Below are positions 16,650 through 25,121 of a DNA stretch of 34,869 bases, piece after piece. The notes beneath the pieces were generated by a model. It saw only the letters and a program-made list of their open reading frames with translations, was not told the origin of the DNA and did no database searches. Numbering within the stretch: the stretch's first letter is position 1; each line of letters begins with the position of its first letter. This DNA is from Deltaproteobacteria bacterium (GTDB lineage: Bacteria; Desulfobacterota; WTBG01; JAGOGO01): positions 1 through 34,869 of the forward strand of contig JAFGRE010000110.1 of NCBI GenBank assembly GCA_016935335.1. Reading direction: 5' to 3'. The position numbers and the translations under genes are program-made.

Positions 16650-17857
16650 TATGGGAAACCATCTTACTGGCCCTCAGGGATATCCGTCGCAACGCGCTTC
16701 GCTCATCGCTCACTATCCTCGGCATCGTCATGGGGGTGGCGGCCGTCATTACCATGGTCACCCTCGGAAATGGGGCCACTGTTCAGGTAGCCGCCGATAT
16801 TTCAAGGCTCGGCAGTAATCTCCTCCAAGTACGGCCAGGACAAGGTATTCGGGGACCCGGCGGAATACGGTCAACTGCCGAGCTATTCGACGTGCATGAT
16901 GCCGAGGCGATCAGCCGCGAAATCTCGGGTCTTGAGGCCGTAGCACCGGTAACGTCACGCACCACCCAAGCCATCTATGGCAACAAGAACTGGTCCACTG
17001 CGATCGTCGGCAGCACCAATGCCTATTTCCAAGTGCGGGACTGGGACTTGCAGACCGGACGCATATTCACCGAGAGTGAATTGAGGTCCGGAAAGGCGGT
17101 GTGTCTGCTCGGGTCCACCGTCCGGAAAGAACTGTTCGATGATCAAGACCCCGAGGGAGAAACGATCCGTCTGGAAAAGCTCTCCTGCAAAGTGATCGGG
17201 GTTCTTGCTTCCAAGGGCCAGTCGGGATTCGGCTCTGACCAGGACGATTTTGTCCTGGTCCCGCTGCGGCTGGTACAGCGCCGTGTCGCTGGCAATACTG
17301 ATGTAACCGCCATTTACGTTTCGGCCCTCAACGGCGTTTCCACAACTACCCTCCAGGAAGAACTTGAACGATTGATGCGCCAGCGGCGTCGCATTGCATC
17401 GGGGGAGGACGACAATTTTCACGTTCGCGACATGCAGGAGATCGTTAGTACTCTTACCGGCACCACCCGCTTACTAACCGCCCTGCTCAGTGCGGTTGCG
17501 GCGGTGAGTCTCTTGGTAGGGGGAATCGGCATCATGAACATCATGCTGGTCTCCGTCACCGAACGAACACGCGAAATCGGCATCCGCATGGCCATTGGCG
17601 CCTTGGAACGAGAAGTGCTGACCCAGTTTCTGGTCGAGGCGGTCATTCTTTCCTCCTTTGGTGGGGTATTCGGCATTGTTCTGGGGCTTCTGGCGTCAGT
17701 TTTTAGTGCCGACAAGCTCGGCGTACCCTTTATCGTAAAACCGGGAATTATCGCCATTGCCTTTGGGTTTTCAGCCGCCGTCGGCGTGCTTTTCGGGTTC
17801 TTTCCCGCCCGCCAAGCTGCACGGATGGACCCTATTGACGCCCTGCGCCACGAATAA
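16646..17857 (+). CDS. ABC transporter permease, MacB-type (FtsX-like)
   Basis: A 403-residue permease. The N-terminal helix is in LRSSLTILGIVMGVAAVITM (about 14-35); a periplasmic domain of about 230 residues follows (MacB core), and three C-terminal helices form the FtsX domain with the typical MLVSVTERTREIGIRMAIGA loop. The protein ends in the family tail ARQAARMDPIDALRHE. MacB-type exporters are mechanotransducers that push periplasmic substrate through a TolC-like channel rather than moving it across the inner membrane. Translationally coupled to the ATPase gene by ATGA. Confidence 0.95.
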   Translation: MIWETILLALRDIRRNALRSSLTILGIVMGVAAVITMVTLGNGATVQVAADISRLGSNLLQVRPGQGIRGPGGIRSTAELFDVHDAEAISREISGLEAVAPVTSRTTQAIYGNKNWSTAIVGSTNAYFQVRDWDLQTGRIFTESELRSGKAVCLLGSTVRKELFDDQDPEGETIRLEKLSCKVIGVLASKGQSGFGSDQDDFVLVPLRLVQRRVAGNTDVTAIYVSALNGVSTTTLQEELERLMRQRRRIASGEDDNFHVRDMQEIVSTLTGTTRLLTALLSAVAAVSLLVGGIGIMNIMLVSVTERTREIGIRMAIGALEREVLTQFLVEAVILSSFGGVFGIVLGLLASVFSADKLGVPFIVKPGIIAIAFGFSAAVGVLFGFFPARQAARMDPIDALRHE

Positions 17858-17902
17858 TGTGCCACCTTTGGGTCGGAATTTTAAGGAGATAGGCAAATTC
17901 AC

Positions 17903-19357
17903 ATGCACAATCATGCTTCAAAACTCTTTACCTTCCTGGTGATAGCAATATCATTTGCAGGATGTATCACCGTCGGGCCACAGTACGTACCTCCCGACAC
18001 CACAGCACCTGATCAGTGGATGACCGATGCGCAAAAGAGCGAGAATTACGAGCCGATAAATGCTCAGGCGCTTTCCTCCTGGTGGGAAACCTTCAATGAT
18101 CCGATCCTCACCGGTCTGGTCAAGGAAGCCGTGAAGGGCAACCTTGACCTCAAAGAAGCTCGAGCTCGAATCCGGGAGGCCCGAGCGCGGAGAGCCCGTG
18201 CACGCGCAGACCGCTTTCCCGTGATCGACGCCACCGGTACCGCCACCTCGCATCGTTCCAGTGAGGATACAGGAAGCGGTGAACGAAACGAGCTCTTTAC
18301 CGTGGGCTTCGATGCGGGGTGGGAGCTGGATGTCTTCGGCAAAGTTCGGCGTTCCGTCGAAGCGGCACAGGCTGATCTGGAAGCAAGTAGAGAAGATTTT
18401 CGCGACGTGCTGATAACGCTGGTCGCCGAGGTCGCCCTCAACTACGTGGAAGCACGCACGTTTCAAACCCGGCTTACCGTGGCGGAGGCAAATCTAAGCA
18501 CTCAGACCGAGACTTACAGCCTCGCAACGTTTCGTTATGATGCAGGTCTGACAACCCGGCTCGATGTGGAACAGGCCACCTACACTATGAACGCTACCCG
18601 TTCACAGACTCCCCCCTTGCGAAGCAGCTTCACGGAGGCGTCAAACCGCTTGGCGGTGTTGCTGGGAACCTACCCCGGCGCGGTGGAAGAAAAGCTTTCG
18701 GATCCCAAACCGGTCCCGTTGGCCCCGTTTGAAATCGTCGTGGGAGTACCGGCAGAGGTCCTACGACGCCGTCCTGATGTGCGCCGTGCCGAACGGGAAG
18801 TAGCCGCCCAGACTGCGCGGGTGGGCGTAGCCACGGCAGAGGGCTACCCCTCGTTTACCTTGCCCGGGTCAATCGGTCTCGAAGCGTTTCCGTTTGGAGA
18901 TCTGTTTTCCCTTGCAAGCAGGACGTTCAGCATCGGCCCCAGGTTTTCCTGGAACATTTTCGATGCCGGTGCCGTCCGCCACAACATCGCTGTTCAGGAT
19001 GCCCTCCAGGAACAAGCCCTGATACGATATGATGCCGCCATTCTCACCGCGCTTGAGGACGTGGAAAATGCGCTCACCGCTTATGCACAAGAGCAGCTTC
19101 GTCGCACATCATTAACAGAGGCGGCCCAAGCTGCCCAACGAGCCGTTGATTTGGCGCGCGATCAGTATTCAGCGGGATTGATCGACTTTCAGAATGTGCT
19201 GGAAGCCCAACGATCGTTGCTCTCCTTCCAGGACCAATTGGCAACCAGTGAAGGATCCGTTACTTCCAACCTGATTCGACTGTATAAGGCTCTCGGCGGT
19301 GGGTGGAGTCCCGAAGAATCGCCCGCCACAGTGTCATCGGATGAGGGGCAAGGATGA
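17903..19357 (+). CDS. Outer-membrane efflux lipoprotein, NodT/TolC family
   Basis: A 484-residue outer-membrane factor that would form the exit duct of the MacAB pump. A lipoprotein signal (FLVIAISFAGC, Cys21) is followed by the NodT/CusC beginning TVGPQYVPP...WWETFNDP. Two OEP repeats are present, each with long helices (for example DLKEARARIREARARRARARADRFP and ALTAYAQEQLRRTSLTEAAQAAQRAV) and a beta-strand region; the RRRPDVRRAEREVAAQTARVGVA block is typical. It starts 45 bases after the permease, with TAAGGAGA upstream. It closes the operon. Confidence 0.95.
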   Translation: MHNHASKLFTFLVIAISFAGCITVGPQYVPPDTTAPDQWMTDAQKSENYEPINAQALSSWWETFNDPILTGLVKEAVKGNLDLKEARARIREARARRARARADRFPVIDATGTATSHRSSEDTGSGERNELFTVGFDAGWELDVFGKVRRSVEAAQADLEASREDFRDVLITLVAEVALNYVEARTFQTRLTVAEANLSTQTETYSLATFRYDAGLTTRLDVEQATYTMNATRSQTPPLRSSFTEASNRLAVLLGTYPGAVEEKLSDPKPVPLAPFEIVVGVPAEVLRRRPDVRRAEREVAAQTARVGVATAEGYPSFTLPGSIGLEAFPFGDLFSLASRTFSIGPRFSWNIFDAGAVRHNIAVQDALQEQALIRYDAAILTALEDVENALTAYAQEQLRRTSLTEAAQAAQRAVDLARDQYSAGLIDFQNVLEAQRSLLSFQDQLATSEGSVTSNLIRLYKALGGGWSPEESPATVSSDEGQG

Positions 19358-19368
19358 AAACCGGGGTC

Positions 19369-19387
19369 ATGTGGGTTGCCCCCATGT
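19369..19387 (+). repeat. Small hairpin after the efflux operon
   Basis: CATGTGGG-TTG-CCCCCATG folds into an eight-pair stem with one mismatch, 12 bases after the outer-membrane factor stop. It has no T tract. It may contribute to transcription end between the convergent efflux and porin genes; nothing else is seen in 19358-19564. Confidence 0.3.
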
Positions 19388-19564
19388 ATCTGTCCGTGTT
19401 CGCGCAAACAAAGGCCGTCCAACGCACCCTTCCCCTGATTCCTCCGATCCTAAGCTTCTCGCCTTCCATTGTTGGGAAGCGCAATTGAACACCGACTCCC
19501 CTTCCACCACTTGGAATCGTCCCCAAAGCCGAGGCAAATTAAGACGCCCATCACAACTAATTTT

Positions 19565-20794
19565 TCATAAATACAGTTGTGCCCGTATTCCGAACACCCA
19601 CACGTCATCGTTGCCATTGTCGCCATTGGGATCCTTCACCCACTGAATGTCGGGTGAGATATTCAGGTTGTCGTTGACTTTCATATTATAGTAGAGTTCC
19701 ACGTGATGCTCGTCACCCGAGGTGATTCCGTTCGCCCGGTCAACATCTTTCCAATCATCCCCAATGATTGCCATCCCGTAACCCAAACCAAAGGTGTCAT
19801 CCTCCCGGCCGTAGAATTTCCCGAAACATTGAAGACCAGCACTCCAGGCGTGCTCAACCTGGGAGACACTGCCGCGTTGCCATCCATACCTGGTGAACAG
19901 AGTCATAATCTCGGTGATTTCCTGGTCGAATGACAAGCCGAAACCATAATTTCCCCTCCTGGTCTCGGCCGGGTCTTGCAGTTCCTCATGATCCTTATCA
20001 TTGAACCATCCGTAGAGCCGATATGTACCCCGGCGCTTCCCGATTTCCGGCTTAAAATCTAGCTCCACCATTGAGAACAGATCCTCGAATACGCGATCAC
20101 CACCTCCCTCAGCATCTGCAATCCCAATACCAAGACTCCACCAATCATTGGGTGAAGCCCATAGCATCGCCCCGAAGCCGTTTTCATCTGGAAATTCCAG
20201 GGCCAGATTGTTTACGAATCCGCTGGAAAGAAACTGATCTATCTCGCTGTTGGCAACCGCGCTAGCATCGAAATCCGTCGTGAGATCAACCTTGCCGCCA
20301 CGAAACCGCAAACGCTCACCGAACCAGATATGTTCATACCATATCTCGGTGAGTCTGATATTTTGATCGTCATCCGCATCGTCGTTGAAGCCTGAAAGGG
20401 TTGGTATGTCGCCATCGATACCATCTCCTGCTCCGGCCTCAAAATGCGAGTAAAATTTACCATACTGTACAACCGGTACAGTCAATTCCAAATCGAATGA
20501 CAGGGAACCATCGGTTACATCTCCCTCAGTACTCAATCGTTCTTTCGCTCCCGAGGAACTTTGGAGGATGCCGGTTGCTCCAACCACGATATCGATCTTT
20601 TCGCACCATTGTATTTCGTCTTCTTTTTCTGAAGTAGGCTCAGCCTTTTGCACAACGGTTTTCTCGAGACGTTCAAGTTTGCTCTTCATGGCGTCAAGCT
20701 CTTCCCGTGAAACGATGGATTCCTCCCCGAACGTTGCGCCAGCTACAAGCAAAATCAGCAGTCCTCCCATCAATGACATTCCGAGTTTATTCAT
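19565..20794 (-). CDS. Outer-membrane porin, OprB-like (carbohydrate-porin family)
   Basis: A 409-residue beta-barrel protein with an N-terminal signal peptide (LGMSLMGGLLILLVAGATFG) and a short coiled-coil segment (SREELDAMKSKLERLEKTV) that may bind peptidoglycan or trimerise. The middle GGKVDLTTDFDASAVANSEIDQFLSSGFVNN is close to the OprB signature. The C-terminus alternates polar and hydrophobic residues and ends in FGIRAQLYL, the usual barrel closure. The same architecture is found in LbtU-type siderophore porins, which matters because the gene lies at the end of the iron-uptake group. Substrate unknown; sugar-selective porin by family. Confidence 0.82.
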   Translation of the reverse strand: MNKLGMSLMGGLLILLVAGATFGEESIVSREELDAMKSKLERLEKTVVQKAEPTSEKEDEIQWCEKIDIVVGATGILQSSSGAKERLSTEGDVTDGSLSFDLELTVPVVQYGKFYSHFEAGAGDGIDGDIPTLSGFNDDADDDQNIRLTEIWYEHIWFGERLRFRGGKVDLTTDFDASAVANSEIDQFLSSGFVNNLALEFPDENGFGAMLWASPNDWWSLGIGIADAEGGGDRVFEDLFSMVELDFKPEIGKRRGTYRLYGWFNDKDHEELQDPAETRRGNYGFGLSFDQEITEIMTLFTRYGWQRGSVSQVEHAWSAGLQCFGKFYGREDDTFGLGYGMAIIGDDWKDVDRANGITSGDEHHVELYYNMKVNDNLNISPDIQWVKDPNGDNGNDDVWVFGIRAQLYL

Positions 20795-20926
20795 TGCTTC
20801 ATTCTCCTTTCAGTCGTTGTGAACAAACAAAAAGGGCGTAACGACTTCGGCATCTCCAGCCGGTCTCATCACACCCTCACTTCCCAGCGCCTAGCGCCGG
20901 GCCGTAGGACCTATTTTCTTTCAAGG

Positions 20927-21193
20927 CTAAGCGGTTTCCGCCAAGACCTCGATCAACTTTTTCCTCAGCGCCTCAAGTTGCTTGGACTTGAATGCTTTCC
21001 TTGACTCCTCTAGTACCTGGATGGTTTCCAACACTGTTTCTCTTAGCTTCTGCTTGTATGGGCACGCTGAATCGCATTGGGGCAGAACCGGCACACCACC
21101 TCCTTCCCTCAAGCAATTCAGAAGATACCCGTGGTTTTCAAGTATTCCCTGGATGTCTTCAATATTCTTGGCAAGCAATTCGTAAGCTGTCAT
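20927..21193 (-). CDS. Small conserved-type protein linked to FeoB, 88 aa
   Basis: An 88-residue soluble protein, helical at both ends. It carries three cysteines (LNCLREG and QCDSACPYKQKLRE) and a C-terminal Lys/Glu-rich helix (ESRKAFKSKQLEALRKKLIEV). I do not recognise a named family. The ATG overlaps the stop of the FeoB-associated peptide gene (ATGA), so it is translationally coupled to the iron operon. A role in iron handling or FeoB regulation is a context inference. Confidence 0.75.
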   Translation of the reverse strand: MTAYELLAKNIEDIQGILENHGYLLNCLREGGGVPVLPQCDSACPYKQKLRETVLETIQVLEESRKAFKSKQLEALRKKLIEVLAETA

Positions 21194-21366
21194 ATTTCAG
21201 CACCCTGCCCTTGATCAATTTTCGTGAAATCCTTGCAGGCGCAACTGTGGCAGTTGCCGCTGCATCCGCACCCGTCATTCTTCCCAGTCATGGTTCGGTA
21301 AAACGATCTTCCCCCCATGACAGCGACGATGACAACGATTGCAAATACAATAACGGTCTCCAGCAT
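21190..21366 (-). CDS. FeoB-associated Cys-rich membrane protein (58 aa, not in ORF track)
   Basis: Reading the minus strand between feoB and the 88-residue gene gives MLETVIVFAIVVIVAVMGGR..., a single membrane helix followed by a cytosolic Cys tail with GCGCSGNCHSCACK. This is the pattern of the FeoB-associated Cys-rich proteins found after feoB in many anaerobes. The ATG has GGAGG seven bases upstream and lies 13 bases after the feoB stop; its own stop overlaps the next ATG. The cysteines probably bind iron or an Fe-S cluster during uptake, but no mechanism is proven. It is below the length limit of the ORF track. Confidence 0.9.
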   Translation of the reverse strand: MLETVIVFAIVVIVAVMGGRSFYRTMTGKNDGCGCSGNCHSCACKDFTKIDQGQGAEI

Positions 21367-21379
21367 GACAACCTCCTAT

Positions 21380-23590
21380 TCAAATCCCGACGCCAAGCAA
21401 ACTGCCCGTTTGAAAAACGAGAACGGTCACTACGTATGCCAGAAGCGTGAGCCCTCCAAGCTGAAACAATGCCCACCGCCATGAGTTGCTCTCTCGCTTT
21501 GTTACGGCTATGGTTGCCATGCACGGAGCGCTGATAAGACAAAAGAGCATGATGCAAAAGCCGGCCAATGGGGTATAGGTGTTCTTGAGTTTGCCCCTGA
21601 GCGTTTCGGATTCCTCGTCCGCTTCACCCACGGAGTAGACGATTCCCATCTGGGCTACAAAGACCTCCTTGGCGGCGAATGCGCCGATGAGGGCGGTGCC
21701 GATTTTCCAATCAAACCCCATCGGCTTCAGAAGCGGCTCTATGCCATGCCCGATGCGGCCGGCGATGCTGTTGCGAAGCGCCGCTTCCGCTTCTTCATTG
21801 TCAATGGAGGCAAGTTGCTCGGCCGTTTCTTCTTCCCCTAGACTTCCTGTCTGGATTTCTTGCCGTGCCATCTCAAATTTTGCTGCTTTGTCAGCGGGCA
21901 AACCGGGGAAAGTTGTCATCGCCCACAACAGAATCGATATGCCGAGAATGATTGTCCCGGCTTTCTTTACATACAGCCACCCGCGCTCCCACATATGGAT
22001 CAGTACACCCCTCAGTGTGGGCATCCGATACGGAGGCAATTCCATAACAAACGGAACCGACTCACCCTTTAATATCGTACCGCGAAGAAGCTTCGCACTT
22101 AGGACTGCCAGGGCGATGCCAATCATGTAGATAATCCACAACATAGGCGCGTACCAGACCTGCGGGAAAAAAGCTGGGATAATAAGCGCGTAAATCGGCA
22201 GCCGGGCGCCGCAGCTCATAAGCGGGGTCACGAGCATTGTCGTCAGTCTGTCCCGCCGGTTTTCCAGTGTCCGGGTTGCCATGATCGCGGGAACGGAGCA
22301 GCCGAACCCGATAAGCATCGGGATGAAACTCTTGCCGTGCAAACCGATTTTGTGCATCAGGCGATCCATGATAAAGGCCGCCCTGGCCATATAGCCGGAA
22401 TCCTCGAGGATTGCGATGGCCAAGAACAGCAGCAGAATATTCGGCAGGAACACTATTACGCCGCCGACACCGCCGATGATGCCATACACCAGGAGAGATT
22501 TCAGCAAGCTTTCCGAGCCTTCCGGCCACCAGCCTTCGACAGCCCCGCCCAACCAACCGAAGAACCCCTCAATCCACCCCATGGGAGGATCTCCCAGGGT
22601 GAAGGTTAAGTGGAAAACGAGGTACATCAATCCAAGGAACACCGGGATGCCAAGAATTCGATTTGTGACTACGGAGTCTATCCTGTCCGAGATCGTATGG
22701 CGGATCTCTATGGTGGAACGTACCGCTTCCTGGCAAGCGCCGGAAATGAATCCATACCTGCGTCCGGCGAGGGCGGTCTCCGGGTTCTCCCCGAGTATCT
22801 TCTCGATGTTCGAAGCACTTCTCTCGATCTGATCATTGACTTCGGGAGATACGACCGCGGCCCGTAACTCCTTGTCGTTCTCAAGAAGCTTCACAGCCAG
22901 CCATCGCGCATCGTCTTTCTCCGTGATCGAACTATTTGTTCTGATTAGGGACTCTATTTTGGCGACCTCTTCCTCGATCTCCCGCCCGTAGTTGATCACC
23001 GGGACTTGTTGGCGAGGTCCTCGAAGACTGGTTCTGGAGGAAAGATTGCCTGGCGATGTTCTTTCCCCGCTTTGGTTTGCCTTCTGCGCACCTTCTTTTA
23101 CCGTTAAGATAATGGCGGCGAGAAGCCCCTTCATCCCCGCACCCTTGTGCCCGACAGTCGGCACAATACGGACCCCGAAAAACCTTGAGAGCTTCTCGAT
23201 ATCGAACTCGTACCCGCGCGCTCTGGCCATATCGCTCATGTTGAAGGCCAGCACGAGAGGTACGCCGAGTTCCATAAGTTGAACCGCGAGATACAGGTTC
23301 CTCTCGAGGTTCGAGGTGTCGAGGATATCGACAACAACATCAGGTTTTTCGTCGATGATGAAGTTTCGGGCCACCAATTCCTCCGCCGAGTAGGCGGTCA
23401 GGCTGTAGGTTCCGGGCAGGTCGACGATCTGCAGTTCGGTATCGCCGTGCCGGCAGAACCCTACCTTGCGCTCCACCGTCACACCCGGGTAATTCCCGAC
23501 ATGCTGGCGAGCGCCTGTTAATTCATTGAATATGGTGGTCTTCCCGGAGTTCGGGTTGCCCGCAAGGGCGACTACTATCTTGGGCTTCAT
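21380..23590 (-). CDS. feoB: Ferrous iron transporter FeoB
   Basis: A 736-residue inner-membrane Fe(II) transporter with an N-terminal G domain: G1 GNPNSGKT (11-18), G2 Thr38 in GVTVE, G3 DLPG (57-60), G4 NMSD (117-120). A helical GDI-like linker follows, then the membrane part with both Gate regions, including GFGCSVPAIMATRTLENRRDR and MSCGARLPIYALI. A C-terminal segment with SAPCMATIAVTKRES completes the family pattern. GGAGG precedes the ATG, somewhat far (13 bases). Cytosolic FeoA is encoded about 100 bases upstream and the Cys-rich partner directly downstream. Transcription probably responds to the DtxR protein encoded upstream. Confidence 0.98.
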   Translation of the reverse strand: MKPKIVVALAGNPNSGKTTIFNELTGARQHVGNYPGVTVERKVGFCRHGDTELQIVDLPGTYSLTAYSAEELVARNFIIDEKPDVVVDILDTSNLERNLYLAVQLMELGVPLVLAFNMSDMARARGYEFDIEKLSRFFGVRIVPTVGHKGAGMKGLLAAIILTVKEGAQKANQSGERTSPGNLSSRTSLRGPRQQVPVINYGREIEEEVAKIESLIRTNSSITEKDDARWLAVKLLENDKELRAAVVSPEVNDQIERSASNIEKILGENPETALAGRRYGFISGACQEAVRSTIEIRHTISDRIDSVVTNRILGIPVFLGLMYLVFHLTFTLGDPPMGWIEGFFGWLGGAVEGWWPEGSESLLKSLLVYGIIGGVGGVIVFLPNILLLFLAIAILEDSGYMARAAFIMDRLMHKIGLHGKSFIPMLIGFGCSVPAIMATRTLENRRDRLTTMLVTPLMSCGARLPIYALIIPAFFPQVWYAPMLWIIYMIGIALAVLSAKLLRGTILKGESVPFVMELPPYRMPTLRGVLIHMWERGWLYVKKAGTIILGISILLWAMTTFPGLPADKAAKFEMARQEIQTGSLGEEETAEQLASIDNEEAEAALRNSIAGRIGHGIEPLLKPMGFDWKIGTALIGAFAAKEVFVAQMGIVYSVGEADEESETLRGKLKNTYTPLAGFCIMLFCLISAPCMATIAVTKRESNSWRWALFQLGGLTLLAYVVTVLVFQTGSLLGVGI

Positions 23591-23632
23591 GGACTTTATT
23601 TGTCCTCCTGTTCTATCTTTAATAGGTTCCTA

Positions 23633-23652
23633 CGGCTCCTTTTGGAGAGCCG
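23633..23652 (-). repeat. Hairpin between feoA and feoB
   Basis: CGGCTC and GAGCCG form a six-pair stem with an eight-base loop in the feoA-feoB gap. There is no T tract. It may tune feoB expression relative to feoA. Confidence 0.35.
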
Positions 23653-23691
23653 CATGTTTTTAGGCCCGCCGAAAACGCACTGCAAAAAAAA

Positions 23692-23907
23692 TTACTCGAC
23701 CACGATCTTCCGGGCCATTCCGCGGCCCAGCATGATCCGACTGCCCTTTACCGCAATGAGAAACGGTCCATGCGGGGAATTCCGGAGCACTTCAATCTCT
23801 ACGCCCGGGACCAACCCCATGGAAACCAATCTACCTTGGAGTCCATGTCCGGCGTCCACGGCGACGAACCGTACCCGCCTGCCGGCTTGCACAATTGTTA
23901 ATGGCAT
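23692..23907 (-). CDS. feoA: FeoA, cytosolic partner of FeoB
   Basis: A 71-residue SH3-like protein needed for FeoB activity in several bacteria. It shows the family core GRLVSMGLVPGVEIEVLRNSP and ends in a GSRIMLGRGMARKIVV strand typical of FeoA. GAGAGG lies 10 bases before the ATG. It is encoded just before feoB on the same strand. A second FeoA-like domain is found at the C-terminus of the DtxR protein upstream; the two are distinct in sequence. Confidence 0.93.
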   Translation of the reverse strand: MPLTIVQAGRRVRFVAVDAGHGLQGRLVSMGLVPGVEIEVLRNSPHGPFLIAVKGSRIMLGRGMARKIVVE

Positions 23908-23982
23908 TGCTAATACCTCTCAATCCGATTTGACTACCATCCGTATAGAACAACCAATTTTACCGGTGCGATGGAGCGAAAT

Positions 23983-24002
23983 TGTCGTCCGGTGGGACGA
24001 CA
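23983..24002 (-). repeat. Perfect inverted repeat upstream of feoA
   Basis: TGTCGTCC-GGTG-GGACGACA is a perfect eight-base dyad located 14 bases after the stop of the small membrane protein gene and about 75 bases before feoA. It could be a weak terminator or a binding site; no T tract follows on the minus strand. Confidence 0.4.
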
Positions 24003-24016
24003 CGTTAGATCTGTTT

Positions 24017-24303
24017 CTATTTCTTCTTATTCGTCAACTTTTTCGCGATAAATCTGAAAAACAGTCTCCAATCCTGAATGCAAAGAGAAAGGAACGCTCC
24101 AACTGTTCCTGCTGATGCCAACCCAACGGGGCATCCCTGCTGACCACAGAAGGGACAAACAGCGAATGTCGCATAAAGAGTGCTAAATCCAAACCACCAT
24201 CCTATCAATCTGAACAAATAGCCAAATGGTGATAGTATCCGCTCATGGTGTTCTCCATGATCTAACTGGGATTTGACTTTATTGTCTCTATATTATTATT
24301 CAT
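24017..24303 (-). pseudogene. Small His/Cys-containing membrane protein of the feo operon, apparently frameshifted
   Basis: The ORF track gives 66 residues from a TTG without ribosome binding site. The frame extends further upstream with protein-like sequence (KSQLDHGEHHERILSPFGYL) but has no start codon before a TAA. In the neighbouring frame an ATG at 24303 overlaps the dtxR stop (TAATG) and reads MNNNIETIKSNP before a stop. Restoring one base near the CCC run (about 24265-24270) would join them into a 95-residue protein: His-rich N-terminus, a hydrophobic segment (LIGWWFGFSTLYATFAV), CPFCGQQGCPVG, a second hydrophobic stretch and a Lys-rich end. The break may be a sequencing error or real. 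Proteins with such a CPFCGxxGCPVG core seem to accompany feo genes; role unknown. Confidence 0.65.
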
Positions 24304-24539
24304 TACGCTAACGTTTCGATCTCGATCCCATCGGCCTCCTCTTTCCGCAAAGAAAGATGATAGCCTTTCACCTTGATATCAATAGGGTCGCCCAGCGGGG
24401 CCACGCGCTCCACTTCAATGACCGCCCCAGGGGTGACTCCCATCTCGACAATCCGCTTGTTTGTTTCTCCTCGGGCATTGATTTTCAGCACTTTGCCCTT
24501 TTGGCCTGGTTTTAAATCCTTCAACTTTGCTGTTGCCAT
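24303..24539 (-). CDS. Internal start giving a free FeoA-like protein (78 aa) from the dtxR gene
   Basis: Inside the dtxR reading frame, AAGGAGG stands 10 bases before an in-frame ATG (24539) that begins MATAKLKDLKPGQKG, exactly at the domain boundary. This would produce the FeoA-like SH3 domain alone in addition to the full repressor. Such a good internal ribosome binding site at a domain border is unlikely to be neutral, but no expression data exist here. Confidence 0.45.
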   Translation of the reverse strand: MATAKLKDLKPGQKGKVLKINARGETNKRIVEMGVTPGAVIEVERVAPLGDPIDIKVKGYHLSLRKEEADGIEIETLA

Positions 24540-25064
24540 CGCTTTCCGACCTCCTTGCTGCCTTCGTTGTCTTACTTCTTCAAGGGCGACCGAGATACAT
24601 TTTTCACAGTTGTCCTGTGTATCGCCCCGATCACAGTGGTAACCAAATCCCGCGATCCACTTCGACCCCCCACGGGGGCATACCTCGACGAATTCGGCAA
24701 ACTGTACAAACCGCTCCAAGATGACTTTGGGGATTGAATGCTCCATTTTGCAAGCCGCCTTGTCGGCATCCGTTTCTTCCACCGCGAGAACCTTAATAAA
24801 AAAATCGCGGAGGACCTCATGGCGCCGGACCACATCCCTAGCGGCGTTCTTCCCGGTCGGGGTCAAGGAAATCAAATCATAAGGCGCATAGTTGATAAGT
24901 CCTTTATCGGCGAGGGAACGAAGAGCGCCCGTTACCGATGAGTTACTGACCTTCAAACGTTTAGCGATATCCTTGGGCCTTGCCGCCCGTTTTTCCACGA
25001 TGATGTGAAAAATAGCCTCCAAATAGTCCTCTAAACTGGCTGTCAATGTATCAGTCAATATCAT
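24303..25064 (-). CDS. DtxR-family iron-dependent repressor with C-terminal FeoA-like domain
   Basis: A 253-residue metalloregulator that would repress iron uptake when Fe(II) is plentiful. The winged helix is at about 25-62 (RPKDIAKRLKVSNSSVTGALRSLADKGLI). Metal ligands match DtxR/IdeR: His82 and Glu in RRHEVL, then Cys105-Glu108-His109 in ACKMEH; the cysteine suggests iron rather than manganese sensing. A Cys-rich insert follows the dimer domain (VCPRGG...YHCDRGDTQDNCEKC). Residues 177-253 form the SH3/FeoA domain (KLKDLKPGQKGKVLKI...). It has its own promoter with an overlapping dyad and is followed by the feo genes on the same strand. Confidence 0.92.
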   Translation of the reverse strand: MILTDTLTASLEDYLEAIFHIIVEKRAARPKDIAKRLKVSNSSVTGALRSLADKGLINYAPYDLISLTPTGKNAARDVVRRHEVLRDFFIKVLAVEETDADKAACKMEHSIPKVILERFVQFAEFVEVCPRGGSKWIAGFGYHCDRGDTQDNCEKCISVALEEVRQRRQQGGRKAMATAKLKDLKPGQKGKVLKINARGETNKRIVEMGVTPGAVIEVERVAPLGDPIDIKVKGYHLSLRKEEADGIEIETLA

Positions 25065-25086
25065 TTCTCACCTCTCAGGCCGTTAG

Positions 25087-25121
25087 TTTCGTCATGCCTA
25101 AAACTATACGGCATGACGAAA
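25087..25121 (-). promoter_or_regulatory. Operator: 12-base perfect dyad over the dtxR promoter
   Basis: TTTCGTCATGCC and GGCATGACGAAA form a perfect inverted repeat with an 11-base spacer that contains the -10 box. A further GTCATG at 25122-25127 makes a second dyad, CATGAC-GAAA-GTCATG. This layout fits binding of dimeric DtxR-type repressor(s) and autoregulation. Confidence 0.75.

Noticed and set aside
24243-24260. Palindrome TCATGG-TGTTCT-CCATGA as a DtxR operator before the small membrane protein
   Set aside because: It falls inside the likely coding extension of the small His-rich protein (codons for HGEHHE), and it does not match the dyad at 25087-25121.
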